Origin: Sedimenticola sp.
Lineage (GTDB): Bacteria; Pseudomonadota; Gammaproteobacteria; Chromatiales; Chromatiaceae
Direction: 5' to 3'
Assembly (NCBI GenBank): GCA_026984055.1
Contig: JALSSX010000274.1
Coordinates: 1-33,583 of the forward strand
Length of the DNA stretch: 33,583 bases
Of this stretch, positions 1 through 9,165 are shown in pieces. The notes under the pieces were generated by a model. It did not search any database. It saw only the letters and a program-made list of their open reading frames with translations, and had not been told where the DNA came from. The position numbers and the translations under genes are program-made. The first letter of the stretch is position 1, and every line of letters begins with the position of its first letter.

Positions 1-655
1 CACCAACCAGGTTCACATAGACGATGGCCAGGTCGTTCTCCCGCGCGCGCGCCGCGAGCAGCTCCTCGCGCTCGGGCGCCTTGCCCTTGTGGAACGGCGA
101 GGCATTCAGGTTGAGTAAAAGCCGCGCGCCATCGCGCGCGGCCTGGCGTGCCGGTTCCGGTTCCCAGATGTCCTCGCAGACGGTCAGGCCGATGGCATGG
201 CCGTCCAAGGCGAACACGCCACTTTCCAACCCTGGCTCAAAATAACGCTTCTCGTCGAACACACTGTAATTTGGCAAGGCCTGCTTGTGGTATTCCACCA
301 GAATCTCGCCATCGGACAACACACCGGCGGCATTGTACAGGCTACCGCTCTTGCGGCGCGGGTAGCCGATCACCATGGCGATGCCGGAAACCGCCGACAT
401 CACGCGCCGCAAGCCAGCCTCGACCTCGTCGAGAAAGTCCTCGCGCAGCAGCAGATCCTCGGGTGGATAACTGGTCAGGCTCAGCTCCGGGAATACCACC
501 AAGCGCGCACCAAGCGCATCACGCGCGCGCCGCGCGGTTTCGATGATGCGTTCGGCATTCGCGGCAATCGCGCCAACGTGCAGATCGAGCTGCGCCAGCG
601 CAATGACCAGCCTCTTTCGCTGATCTTTTCCGCGTTCCGCCACCGGCTCAGCCAT
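1..655 (-). CDS. nadE: Glutamine-dependent NAD+ synthetase, N-terminal nitrilase/glutaminase domain (partial, runs off left edge)
   Basis: Manual minus-strand translation from ATG at 655: [38 protein letters not shown]...[27 protein letters not shown]; nitrilase-type FPEL and SYPPEDLL motifs of NAD+ synthetase glutaminase domains. Overlaps the sucD stop by 8 nt. Absent from the ORF track because it leaves the window. Confidence 0.9.
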   Translation of the reverse strand, partial: MAEPVAERGKDQRKRLVIALAQLDLHVGAIAANAERIIETARRARDALGARLVVFPELSLTSYPPEDLLLREDFLDEVEAGLRRVMSAVSGIAMVIGYPRRKSGSLYNAAGVLSDGEILVEYHKQALPNYSVFDEKRYFEPGLESGVFALDGHAIGLTVCEDIWEPEPARQAARDGARLLLNLNASPFHKGKAPEREELLAARARENDLAIVYVNLVG

Positions 656-1520
656 TCAACAATTCCCGCATGCGCTCGCCGATCGAAGCCGGTGAACGCA
701 CCGTGGCGACTCCGGCCGCCTCCAACGCGGCGAACTTCGCCTCGGCGGCGCCGGCGCCACCGCTGACGATGGCGCCGGCATGCCCCATGCGTTTACCCGC
801 CGGCGCGGTGACGCCGGCGATATAGGCGACCACCGGCTTGGAAACATACTGTTGGATATAGGCGGCGGCGTCTTCCTCGGCACCGCCACCGATCTCGCCG
901 ACCATGACGATACCCTCGGTCTGGCCATCCTGTTCGAACAGCGCCAGACAATCGATGAAATTCATCCCCTGCAAGGGATCGCCACCGATGCCAACGCAAG
1001 TGCTCTGCCCAAGCCCGGCGCGCGTGGTCTGATGCACCGCCTCGTAGGTCAGGGTGCCGGAACGCGATACCACACCGACCCGTCCGGGCCGGTGGATGCC
1101 ACCGGGCATGATGCCGATCTTGCATTCCCCCGGGGTGATCAGGCCAGGACAGTTCGGCCCGATCAAACGCGCATCGACATCCTTCAGCGCCGCCTTCACG
1201 CGCAGCATGTCAAGCACAGGGATGCCCTCGGTGATGCATGCGATCACACGAATACCGGCATCCGCCGCTTCCAGAACCGCATCGGCGGCAAAGGCCGCCG
1301 GCACATAAATCATGCTCGCCTCGGCGCCAGTCTCGACAACCGCGTCATGCACGGTATCGAACACCGGCAGGCCAAGATGTGTCTGGCCACCCTTGCCTGG
1401 CGTTACGCCGCCGACCATGCGCGTGCCATAGGCGATCGCCTGCTCGGAATGGAAGGTGCCCTGCCTGCCGGTGAAACCCTGACAGATGACGCGTGTATCG
1501 CGATCGACGAGTATGCTCAT
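648..1520 (-). CDS. sucD: Succinate-CoA ligase subunit alpha
   Basis: 290 aa, [45 protein letters not shown]...; 4-nt overlap with sucC. Confidence 0.97.
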   Translation of the reverse strand: MSILVDRDTRVICQGFTGRQGTFHSEQAIAYGTRMVGGVTPGKGGQTHLGLPVFDTVHDAVVETGAEASMIYVPAAFAADAVLEAADAGIRVIACITEGIPVLDMLRVKAALKDVDARLIGPNCPGLITPGECKIGIMPGGIHRPGRVGVVSRSGTLTYEAVHQTTRAGLGQSTCVGIGGDPLQGMNFIDCLALFEQDGQTEGIVMVGEIGGGAEEDAAAYIQQYVSKPVVAYIAGVTAPAGKRMGHAGAIVSGGAGAAEAKFAALEAAGVATVRSPASIGERMRELLNG

Positions 1521-2689
1521 TTCGACTCCCCGCGCGCCGCGCGCACGACCTTTTCGGCAGCGCTGTCGAAATCCTGCTCGGCGAGCAGATCGAGGCCGCT
1601 GGTGTTTAGCAACGCCAGCCCCTGTTCCGCGTTAGTGCCTTCCAGCCGCACCACCAACGGCACCGCGACACCGCTCTCCCTGACCGCCTGGATGATACCC
1701 TCGGCGATCAGATCGCAACGCACGATGCCGCCAAAGATGTTCACCAGCACCGCCGCCACCTTGTCGTCGGACAGGATCAGCTTGAACGCCTCGGCGACGC
1801 GTTCGGCGGTCGCACCGCCGCCGACATCGAGAAAGTTCGCCGGTTCGCCGCCATGCAATTTGACCAGATCCATGGTCGCCATCGCCAGCCCAGCGCCGTT
1901 CACCATGCAGCCGATGTCGCCATCCAGGGAGATGTAGTTCAGTCGATGCTCGGCGGCGGCCGCCTCGCGCGCGTCCTCCTGAGTCGGGTCGCGTAGCGCC
2001 GCCAGATCGGCATGCCGATACAAGGCGTTGTCATCGAGGTGCAATTTGGCGTCCAGCGCCAACAGGTCACCGCCCGAAGTCACCACCAGCGGGTTGATCT
2101 CGATCAAGCTGGCGTCGGAGTCCAGGAACAGACCTTGCAAGGCAAACATGATCTGTTGCAACTGGCGCGATTGCCGACCTTCCAGTCCCAGGCGAAAACC
2201 GATATAACGGCACTGGAACGCTTGCAGGCCGGCCGCCGTGTTGACGCCAACACGAATGATCCGTCGCGGCTCGCTGGCGGCCACCGCCTCGATATCCATT
2301 CCGCCGGCGTCGGAGGCGAGAAACGTCAAGCGTTCGCTCCGCCGATCGATCAGCACACTCAGATATAGCTCGCGGGCGATTTCGGTCGGCTGCTCGACCA
2401 ACACCTGATGGACCGGCAGCCCGGCCGCGCCGGTCTGCGGCGTCACCAAGCGCGACCCCAACAGGCGCGCGGCCTCGTCACGCAACGCGGCGAATGAATC
2501 GACGAGTTTCACGCCACCGCCCTTGCCACGCCCACCGGCATGTACCTGCGCCTTGATCACCCAGCGATCGCCGCCCAGCACCTCGGCCGCCGCGACGGCG
2601 TCGCCGACGCTATCGGCCGGCTGGCTCTTCGGCACCGGCACACCGCGATCGGCAAACAGCCTCTTGGCCTGATACTCGTGCAGATTCAT
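1517..2689 (-). CDS. sucC: Succinate-CoA ligase (ADP-forming) subunit beta
   Basis: [20 protein letters not shown]...; ATP-grasp; internal Met at 2689 preferred over ORF start 2701 (MGQR extension). Confidence 0.96.
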   Translation of the reverse strand: MNLHEYQAKRLFADRGVPVPKSQPADSVGDAVAAAEVLGGDRWVIKAQVHAGGRGKGGGVKLVDSFAALRDEAARLLGSRLVTPQTGAAGLPVHQVLVEQPTEIARELYLSVLIDRRSERLTFLASDAGGMDIEAVAASEPRRIIRVGVNTAAGLQAFQCRYIGFRLGLEGRQSRQLQQIMFALQGLFLDSDASLIEINPLVVTSGGDLLALDAKLHLDDNALYRHADLAALRDPTQEDAREAAAAEHRLNYISLDGDIGCMVNGAGLAMATMDLVKLHGGEPANFLDVGGGATAERVAEAFKLILSDDKVAAVLVNIFGGIVRCDLIAEGIIQAVRESGVAVPLVVRLEGTNAEQGLALLNTSGLDLLAEQDFDSAAEKVVRAARGESK

Positions 2690-2759
2690 GCGCTGCCCCA
2701 ACAGCTAAAAGATGCTATTCTCAGTGATCCTCGGTCGTTTCACAAGAAGCATTCGCCCC

Positions 2760-2969
2760 ATGCGTCTGATCCTGCTCATCCTCGCCATTGCCGCGATCGT
2801 GATGATCTTCCGCCATCTGTACCGCCCCACGCGACGCATGCCGCCATGTGCCGACAGCGAGCGGATGGCGCGCTGCGCGACCTGCGGCGTGCATGTGCCA
2901 TGTTCGATGGCGGTACACCGGGGCGACCGGTGGTATTGCAGCCAGGAACATGCCGAACACGACGGCTGA
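2760..2969 (+). CDS. PP0621-like small membrane-anchored protein with Cys pairs
   Basis: MRLILLILAIAAIVMIFRHLYRPTRR...CATCGVHVPCSMAVHRGDRWYCSQEH; N-terminal TM helix then CxxC-type zinc-ribbon-like segment; located next to pilS. Confidence 0.7.
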   Translation: MRLILLILAIAAIVMIFRHLYRPTRRMPPCADSERMARCATCGVHVPCSMAVHRGDRWYCSQEHAEHDG

Positions 2970-4554
2970 ACGCGCCCGACACCCGGGACGCCGCTGGCGG
3001 CTTCTGACCCTGCTGGCCACTTACCGGGTACTGCTTGGCGCGCTGCTGGTGCTGGTCTACTTCTTCTATCCCGACAGCCACGCTTATTTCGGCCAGCGCG
3101 CGCCATTGCTGTTTGCCCTGGTCAGCCTGGGATATTTCGCCAGCACGGTCATCGCGGCGCTGCTCGCCGCGCTGCGCCGGCCGGCCTTTCATCATCAGGT
3201 CTATCTGATGCTCTTCGCCGACATCACCGCGACCGTGCCGCTGATGCATGCCAGCGGTGGCATCGGCTCGGGCATCGGCATGTTGCTGCTGATCTCGCTG
3301 GCCATCTCCACCACGCTGATCGATACCCGCGCCGCGCTGACCTTCGCCGCGCTGGCGGCGGTAAGCGTGCTCGCCGAGCAGCTCTATTCAGCGCTCTATC
3401 TCGGCGCGCCGACCGGCGGCTATGTGCAAGCCGGGCTGTTCGGCATCGCCCTGTTCGCCATCGCGGTACTCGCCAGCAACCTGAGCCAGCGACTGAAGTC
3501 GTCCGAGTCTCTCGCCCACCAACGCGGCGCCGAGGTGGCGCGTCTGTCAGAGCTGAACAACTATATCATTCAGCACATGCAGGCCGGGCTTGCAGTGGTC
3601 GACGACAACGGGGTGCTGCGCATGGCCAACCAAGCAGCCTGGCAACTGCTCGATATGCCGGTCGCACCACCGCGCGCGCCACTGGAAGCGGTTTCGCCAG
3701 CCTTGGCTCGCGCGCTGAACCGTTGGCGGGAACAGCAAGACGGCATCGACAACCTAGATGTCGACCTGCCCGGCGAGCGCAAGCTGAATCTGCAATTTAC
3801 ACGTATCGGCCTGGCCGAGCACCACGGCATCATGCTGCTGATCAAGGACGTCGGCGAGGTGAACCGTCAGGCGACGCGCATGAAGCTTGCCTCGCTGGGT
3901 AAGCTGACCGCGAGCATCGCACATGAGATCCGCAACCCATTGGGCGCCATCGGGCATGCCGCCCAGCTGCTCGAGGAATCGCCAGAGCTGAACGCCGCCG
4001 ACCAGCGCCTGACCCGCATCATCCACGATAACACCGAACGCGTGAACCGGGTCATCGAGGATGTCCTCGGCCTGTCGCGGCGCACCCAGGCCGCCTTCGA
4101 AAAGCTGGATCTGGCAAGCTGGCTGAACAAGCTGATAACGGACAACCAAGCCAGCCTGGGCCTGACTGACGCACGCTGGCGAGTCGCGATCAACCCGCCA
4201 GACACCCGGGTCATCGCCGACCCGAGCCAGCTCGCGCAGATCGTCCTGAACATCGTGCGCAACGCCGTCGTGCATGGCGGCCAGCCGATGACCTCGTTGA
4301 AGGTCACGCTCAGCGGCGGCCTCTCCCGGGAATCGAACAATCCGTTGCTGGACATCATCGACAATGGCAACGGCATCCCACCCGACACCGTCGATCGCAT
4401 CTTCGAACCCTTCTTCACCACGCGCAACAGCGGCACCGGTCTCGGCCTGTATATCGTTCGAGAACTTGCGGAATTAAACGACATTGACTTACGCTATGTC
4501 CCGCCACCCACCGGCGGCAGCTGTTTCCGACTGACCTTCAAGGCCCGCCCATGA
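2950..4554 (+). CDS. pilS: Type IV pilus sensor histidine kinase PilS
   Basis: Multiple N-terminal TM helices, PAS-like region, H-box SIAHEIRNPLGAIGHAAQLL, N-box NIVRNAV, GTGLGLYIV; probable start ATG 2950 (MPNTTAERARH) overlapping the upstream gene by 20 nt. Confidence 0.93.
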   Translation: MPNTTAERARHPGRRWRLLTLLATYRVLLGALLVLVYFFYPDSHAYFGQRAPLLFALVSLGYFASTVIAALLAALRRPAFHHQVYLMLFADITATVPLMHASGGIGSGIGMLLLISLAISTTLIDTRAALTFAALAAVSVLAEQLYSALYLGAPTGGYVQAGLFGIALFAIAVLASNLSQRLKSSESLAHQRGAEVARLSELNNYIIQHMQAGLAVVDDNGVLRMANQAAWQLLDMPVAPPRAPLEAVSPALARALNRWREQQDGIDNLDVDLPGERKLNLQFTRIGLAEHHGIMLLIKDVGEVNRQATRMKLASLGKLTASIAHEIRNPLGAIGHAAQLLEESPELNAADQRLTRIIHDNTERVNRVIEDVLGLSRRTQAAFEKLDLASWLNKLITDNQASLGLTDARWRVAINPPDTRVIADPSQLAQIVLNIVRNAVVHGGQPMTSLKVTLSGGLSRESNNPLLDIIDNGNGIPPDTVDRIFEPFFTTRNSGTGLGLYIVRELAELNDIDLRYVPPPTGGSCFRLTFKARP

Positions 4555-5933
4555 GCACTCCGACCGCGCTGATCGTCGACGACGAACCGGACATCCGCGA
4601 ACTGCTGGAAATCACCCTGGGCCGGATGGGCCTGGACACTCGTTCGGCGGCCAACCTCAGCGCCGCGAGGGAACTGATCGACAGCGAGGACTTCGACCTG
4701 TGCCTGACCGACATGCGCTTGCCAGATGGCGACGGTATCGAGCTGGTGCGGCACATCGGCGCCACCCGGCCCGCCATGCCCGTCGCGGTGATCACCGCGC
4801 ACGGCAATATGGAAACCGCGATCAGCGCGCTGAAGGCCGGCGCCTTCGACTTCATCGCCAAGCCGGTCGATCTCGGCAACCTTCGCCAGTTGATCAGCGC
4901 CGCGCTGAAACTGGAACAGCGGCCAGCCCCCAGCGAAGCAGACAGCGGCTCGCGCAACGCCAGCGCCGATGCGGAACGCCCGATGCTGCTCGGCAACTCC
5001 GAGACCATCGAGCGAGTGCGCGAGACCATCGTGAAGCTCGGCCGAAGCCAGGCGCCGGTGTTCATCAGCGGTGAATCCGGCACCGGCAAGGAACTCGCCG
5101 CGCAACTGATCCATGCCCACGGCCCGCGCGCCGCCGGGCCATTCATCGCCGTCAACAGTGGTGCCATCCCGCCAGACCTGGTCGAAAGCGAACTGTTCGG
5201 CCATGTCAAGGGCAGCTTCACCGGCGCCACACAAGACAAGAAGGGGCTTTTTCAGAGCGCCGAGGGCGGCACCCTGTTTCTCGACGAGGTCGCCGACCTG
5301 CCACGAGCCATGCAGGTCAAACTGCTGCGCGCAATCCAGGAGCGCCGCATCCGACCGGTCGGCGGCGCGCACGAGATACCCGTCGACATCCGCCTGATCA
5401 GTGCCACGCACAAGGATCTCGCCGGCCTGGTCGAGACCGGCCAGTTCCGCCAGGACCTCTACTACCGCCTGCACGTCATCGAACTGAGCATGCCGCCATT
5501 GCGTCAGCACGCCGACGACATCCCGCTGCTCGCCGAACACTTCCTGATCCGTATCGCACGCAACAACGGCCTGGAAAAACCCGTGATAGACAAAAAAGCC
5601 ATGCAGCGGCTACGCCGTTACGCCTACCCCGGCAATGTGCGTGAACTGGAAAACATCCTGGAACGCGCCTCGGCGCTGTGCGAGGCCGGATGCATCACCA
5701 CCGCCGACCTGATGCTGCCGGCCGACACTCCCGCCAGCGATCCGGCCGAACCGCACGGCGACATCCCGCTGGAAGACTACCTCGCCGACATCGAACGCCA
5801 GCGCATCCTGACCGCGCTGGAAGCCACGCGCTGGAACCGCACCGCCGCAGCCCGCCAACTGGGCCTGAGCTTTCGCGCGCTACGCTACCGACTGGCGAAA
5901 CTCGGCATCGAAAAGACCGAAATCGACGACTGA
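4551..5933 (+). CDS. pilR: Sigma54-dependent response regulator PilR (NtrC family)
   Basis: Receiver domain ([25 protein letters not shown]), AAA+ with GESGTGKE and [16 protein letters not shown]-terminal Fis-type HTH ([26 protein letters not shown]); ATGA overlap with pilS. Confidence 0.96.
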   Translation: MSTPTALIVDDEPDIRELLEITLGRMGLDTRSAANLSAARELIDSEDFDLCLTDMRLPDGDGIELVRHIGATRPAMPVAVITAHGNMETAISALKAGAFDFIAKPVDLGNLRQLISAALKLEQRPAPSEADSGSRNASADAERPMLLGNSETIERVRETIVKLGRSQAPVFISGESGTGKELAAQLIHAHGPRAAGPFIAVNSGAIPPDLVESELFGHVKGSFTGATQDKKGLFQSAEGGTLFLDEVADLPRAMQVKLLRAIQERRIRPVGGAHEIPVDIRLISATHKDLAGLVETGQFRQDLYYRLHVIELSMPPLRQHADDIPLLAEHFLIRIARNNGLEKPVIDKKAMQRLRRYAYPGNVRELENILERASALCEAGCITTADLMLPADTPASDPAEPHGDIPLEDYLADIERQRILTALEATRWNRTAAARQLGLSFRALRYRLAKLGIEKTEIDD

Positions 5934-6038
5934 CGGCACAATGTGACGTTTTTTGTCACTCAACGCCTCGCTTAAGGCGCATCGCAACCAAACGCGCGGT
6001 CCGGCTCCACGCACGCCGGCGCTATATCTCTAACAGAA

Positions 6039-6072
6039 TGTTGAAAAAGTCCTCCCATGGACTTTTTCAACA
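6039..6072. repeat. Perfect inverted repeat, 14-bp arms, 6-nt loop
   Basis: TGTTGAAAAAGTCC-tcccat-GGACTTTTTCAACA. Confidence 0.9.
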
Positions 6073-6159
6073 ACGGAACCGGAAAATGCGATTTCCCAAT
6101 TCCTTAATTTTCAACAACTTACCGTCGTCGAAAATGGCGGGGCCTCCCTGTGCCGCACA

Positions 6160-6194
6160 CAGGCCATTGAAAAATGCCATTTTTCAATGGCCTG
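6160..6194. repeat. Perfect inverted repeat, 16-bp arms, 3-nt loop
   Basis: CAGGCCATTGAAAAAT-gcc-ATTTTTCAATGGCCTG; shares the TTGAAAAA/TTTTTCAA core with the repeat at 6039-6072. Confidence 0.9.
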
Positions 6195-6242
6195 CTAAAG
6201 CTTTGCCTGTTGTGGACGCCAAACAGTCAACGAAAGAAAAGT

Positions 6243-6258
6243 TGGCACGGCATCTGCA
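6243..6258 (+). promoter_or_regulatory. Sigma54 (RpoN) -24/-12 promoter of the pilin gene
   Basis: TGGCAC-GGCAT-CTGCA versus consensus TGGCAC-N5-TTGCW; GG-N10-GC spacing exact; about 90 bp upstream of the pilin ATG and next to the sigma54 activator gene pilR. Confidence 0.85.
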
Positions 6259-6346
6259 AGTACCGTTGCCAACGGACAGGCGCCCTCCACGGCAATACCG
6301 CCCGTCCATTGCCTTTACTTTGTTACTCAACACAACGGAGCAATCC

Positions 6347-6790
6347 ATGAAGAAAGTCCAATCCGGTTTTACCCTGATCGAATTGATGATCGTCGTCGCG
6401 ATCATCGCCATCCTCGCCGCCATCGCGATTCCGGCTTATCAGAACTACATCAAGACATCCAAGGTCTCGACCCTGGTCAGCAACATGCAGATCGCCCATC
6501 AGATGGTCAAGTCCGAAGCAGCGAAGATGTCCGCTGGCGGTGCATGCGCAACCAGTCTCATCAGCGCGCTCAACGAAGGCGACAAGCGGGCCGTCGGCGA
6601 TCCGTCCAGTAATGCGTTTACCACCGGCACCGCGACCGCTGGTCAGGTTTCCATCGCTGGCTTGGATAGCAATGGCTGCCCAGTTCCGGCTAATACGGTT
6701 ACGGTTTCAACCGTTGTCGCTACCGGCACGGTCGCTGCTGACTACCCGGGCGGCCAGGCTCCAAGCAACATCACCTTCACGCCTGAGTGA
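6347..6790 (+). CDS. pilA: Type IV major pilin (PilA-like prepilin)
   Basis: [35 protein letters not shown]...; class III prepilin leader with G/FTLIE cleavage site; two Cys. ORF track start at 5678 is an in-frame extension through pilR and the intergenic region. Confidence 0.93.
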   Translation: MKKVQSGFTLIELMIVVAIIAILAAIAIPAYQNYIKTSKVSTLVSNMQIAHQMVKSEAAKMSAGGACATSLISALNEGDKRAVGDPSSNAFTTGTATAGQVSIAGLDSNGCPVPANTVTVSTVVATGTVAADYPGGQAPSNITFTPE

Positions 6791-6840
6791 TCACATGCTG
6801 CAATAGCCGAGGCTGACGGGGTAGAATAGCCCTTGAGCCG

Positions 6841-6876
6841 CGCCTAGCCCGCCCTGACGACAGGGCGGGCTAGGCG
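6841..6876. terminator. Strong inter-pilin hairpin (terminator/attenuator or 3'-end stabiliser)
   Basis: CGCCTAGCCCGCCCT-gacgac-AGGGCGGGCTAGGCG, perfect 15-bp arms and 6-nt loop; no downstream U-tract on the + strand. Confidence 0.6.
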
Positions 6877-6900
6877 TATCAACTAGCTGGAGCAATTCAC

Positions 6901-7317
6901 ATGAAAGCAGCCTGCAAAGGATTCACGCTGATAGAGGCGATGATAACCGTGGCGGTTCTCGCCATTGTCGCCGCTGTCGCCATTCCCGCCTATAACGGCT
7001 ACATCTCCCAGACCCGCTACAATACGGCGCGCGCCAACATGGAGCCGCTGCGGCTGGCACTGGAAGACTACAAGCTGGACAACAACGTCTATATCGGCGG
7101 CTCCTGGAGCAATGGAGGCGGCACCCTGGCCAACAACCTCGGCTGGCATCCGGAAGGTGATCAGAATCGCTACACCTACAATGTCATAGCCAATAATACA
7201 AGTTATTCCATTATCGTCACCGACAACGACAGTAGCGCCTGGTCGCGCTGTGACGAAAGAATGCAGAAATGCTGCCACTCTGGCGGAGCCACCAACTCGA
7301 CCACCGCCTGCCCCTAG
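6901..7317 (+). CDS. Second type IV pilin-like protein
   Basis: MKAACKGFTLIEAMITVAVLAIVAAVAIPAYNGYI...NNLGWHPEGDQNRYTYNVIANN...SRCDERMQKCCHSGGATNSTTACP; prepilin leader, Cys-rich C-terminus. Confidence 0.88.
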   Translation: MKAACKGFTLIEAMITVAVLAIVAAVAIPAYNGYISQTRYNTARANMEPLRLALEDYKLDNNVYIGGSWSNGGGTLANNLGWHPEGDQNRYTYNVIANNTSYSIIVTDNDSSAWSRCDERMQKCCHSGGATNSTTACP

Positions 7318-7450
7318 CGCCAGGACTTTAAAGTTTCACTCCAAGCAGACGACACACAGCCCAGGCCCGGAATTAAGCTATACTTTGGGCGCGCCGCACA
7401 TAGCGCGTCGCCGACATATCTCATACTCTCTCTTGGAAAACGCATAGCCC

Positions 7451-9163
7451 ATGCCATCAGCCCAAGCCAAGTATCAACTCAGCGGTCTCGCCAGGCGGTT
7501 GGTTCAGGAAGGCAATCTGACCGAGGATCAGGCATCCACCGCGCAAAAGAATGCCAGCGCGCAACAACTCTCTCTGACGCGCTATCTGGTTGAACGCAAA
7601 CTGGTCAGCGCGCGGGATGTCGCCATCTCGGCGTCACAGGCATTCGGCATCCCCATCTTCGATCTGGACGCGGTGAACGCCGAAGAGCTGCAAACTGACC
7701 TGGTCGACGAAAAACTCATCACCAAGCATCACGCGCTACCGATCTTCAAGCGCGGCAAGCGACTCTATCTGGCGGTATCCGACCCGACCAGTCATCAAAC
7801 ACTGGATGAAATCAAATTCCATACCGGCCTGAGCACCGAACTGGTGCTGGCCGAGGAAGACAAGCTGGCGCGGGCCATCGAAAAGGCACTGGATTCCAAG
7901 CAACAGAGCATGGCCGACCTGCTCGACGACGACCTTGGCGATCTCGATGTCGGCGACGAGGCATCGGACGAGCTGAGTGAAAGCAACGCCGAAATCGATG
8001 AAGCCCCGGTGGTGCGCTTCATCAACAAGATCCTGCTCGATGCGATCAACCAGGGCGTATCGGACATCCATTTCGAGCCCTACGAAAAAACCTACCGCAT
8101 CCGCTTCCGCCACGACGGCGTGTTACACGAGGCATCGGCGCCACCGCACGGCATCGCCGACCGGCTGGCCGCGCGCCTGAAGGTCATGGCGCGCCTGAAT
8201 ATCGCCGAGCGCCGCGTGCCACAGGATGGGCGCATCAAGCTACAGATCTCCAAGAACCATGGCGTAGACTTTCGCGTCAACACCTGCCCTACCCTGCATG
8301 GCGAGAAGATCGTATTGCGTATTCTCGACGCCGCTGGCGCCAAGCTCGGCGTCGAGGCATTGGGCTTCGAGGAGCGACAGCAGACCGACTTCATGGAGGC
8401 CATCCACAAGCCTTATGGCATGATCCTGGTCACCGGCCCGACCGGTAGCGGTAAAACGGTCACGCTGTACACCGCGCTGAATCTGCTGAACAGCCCGGAG
8501 ATCAACATCTCCACGGCCGAGGATCCGGTGGAGATCCAGGTGCCGGGCATCAACCAGGTCAACGTAAACCCGAAAACCGGGGTATCCTTTCCGGCCGCGC
8601 TACGCGCCTTTCTACGCCAGGATCCGGACATCATCATGGTGGGCGAGATCCGCGACCTGGAAACCGCTGAGATCGCGGTAAAGGCAGCCCAGACCGGTCA
8701 CTTGGTGCTGTCCACCCTGCATACCAACGATGCGCCGCAAACCCTGACGCGACTCGCGAACATGGGCATCCCTAGCTATAACATCGCCTCGTCGGTCAAT
8801 CTGATCATGGCGCAACGCCTGGCGCGAAAGCTCTGCGAACACTGCAAGACCGAACACGAACTGCCACGCGAGACCCTGATCGAGGAAGGCTTCAGCGAGT
8901 CCGAGGTGGGTTCCGGCCTGACCCTGTACGGCCCGGTCGGTTGTGACAAATGCGCCAAGGGCTATCGGGGGCGCGTCGGTGTCTTTCAGGTGATGCCAGT
9001 CTCGGAAGAGATGGGCAAGCTGATCATGGAGGGACGCAACGCCATGGATCTGGCCGCTCAGGCATTGAATGAAGGCTATTCCGACCTGCGTCGTTCCGGC
9101 CTGAACAAGGTCAAGCAGGGCATTACCAGCCTCGAAGAAATCAACCGCGTAACCAAGGACTAA
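7451..9163 (+). CDS. pilB: Type IV pilus assembly ATPase PilB
   Basis: T2SS/GspE N-terminal domain, Walker A GPTGSGKT, GEIRDLETAEIA, CEHC/CDKC zinc-binding motif. Confidence 0.97.
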   Translation: MPSAQAKYQLSGLARRLVQEGNLTEDQASTAQKNASAQQLSLTRYLVERKLVSARDVAISASQAFGIPIFDLDAVNAEELQTDLVDEKLITKHHALPIFKRGKRLYLAVSDPTSHQTLDEIKFHTGLSTELVLAEEDKLARAIEKALDSKQQSMADLLDDDLGDLDVGDEASDELSESNAEIDEAPVVRFINKILLDAINQGVSDIHFEPYEKTYRIRFRHDGVLHEASAPPHGIADRLAARLKVMARLNIAERRVPQDGRIKLQISKNHGVDFRVNTCPTLHGEKIVLRILDAAGAKLGVEALGFEERQQTDFMEAIHKPYGMILVTGPTGSGKTVTLYTALNLLNSPEINISTAEDPVEIQVPGINQVNVNPKTGVSFPAALRAFLRQDPDIIMVGEIRDLETAEIAVKAAQTGHLVLSTLHTNDAPQTLTRLANMGIPSYNIASSVNLIMAQRLARKLCEHCKTEHELPRETLIEEGFSESEVGSGLTLYGPVGCDKCAKGYRGRVGVFQVMPVSEEMGKLIMEGRNAMDLAAQALNEGYSDLRRSGLNKVKQGITSLEEINRVTKD

Positions 9164-9165
9164 GC

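Noticed and set aside
121-142. GCCGCGCG/CGCGCGGC inverted repeat in nadE
   Set aside because: 8-bp GC-only arms are common by chance at this base composition.
780-1937. 385-aa plus-strand ORF antisense to sucD/sucC
   Set aside because: Arg/His/Ala-rich low-information translation opposite well-recognised genes; expected spurious ORF in GC-rich DNA.
5678-6346. N-terminal extension of the pilin ORF back into pilR
   Set aside because: Prepilin leader [12 protein letters not shown] and the sigma54 promoter place the real start at 6347; the extension crosses the promoter and palindromes.
7325-7334. ACTTTAAAGT palindrome before pilB, with a possible TATACT -10 nearby (7379-7384)
   Set aside because: Too short and no matching -35; not enough to call an operator or promoter.
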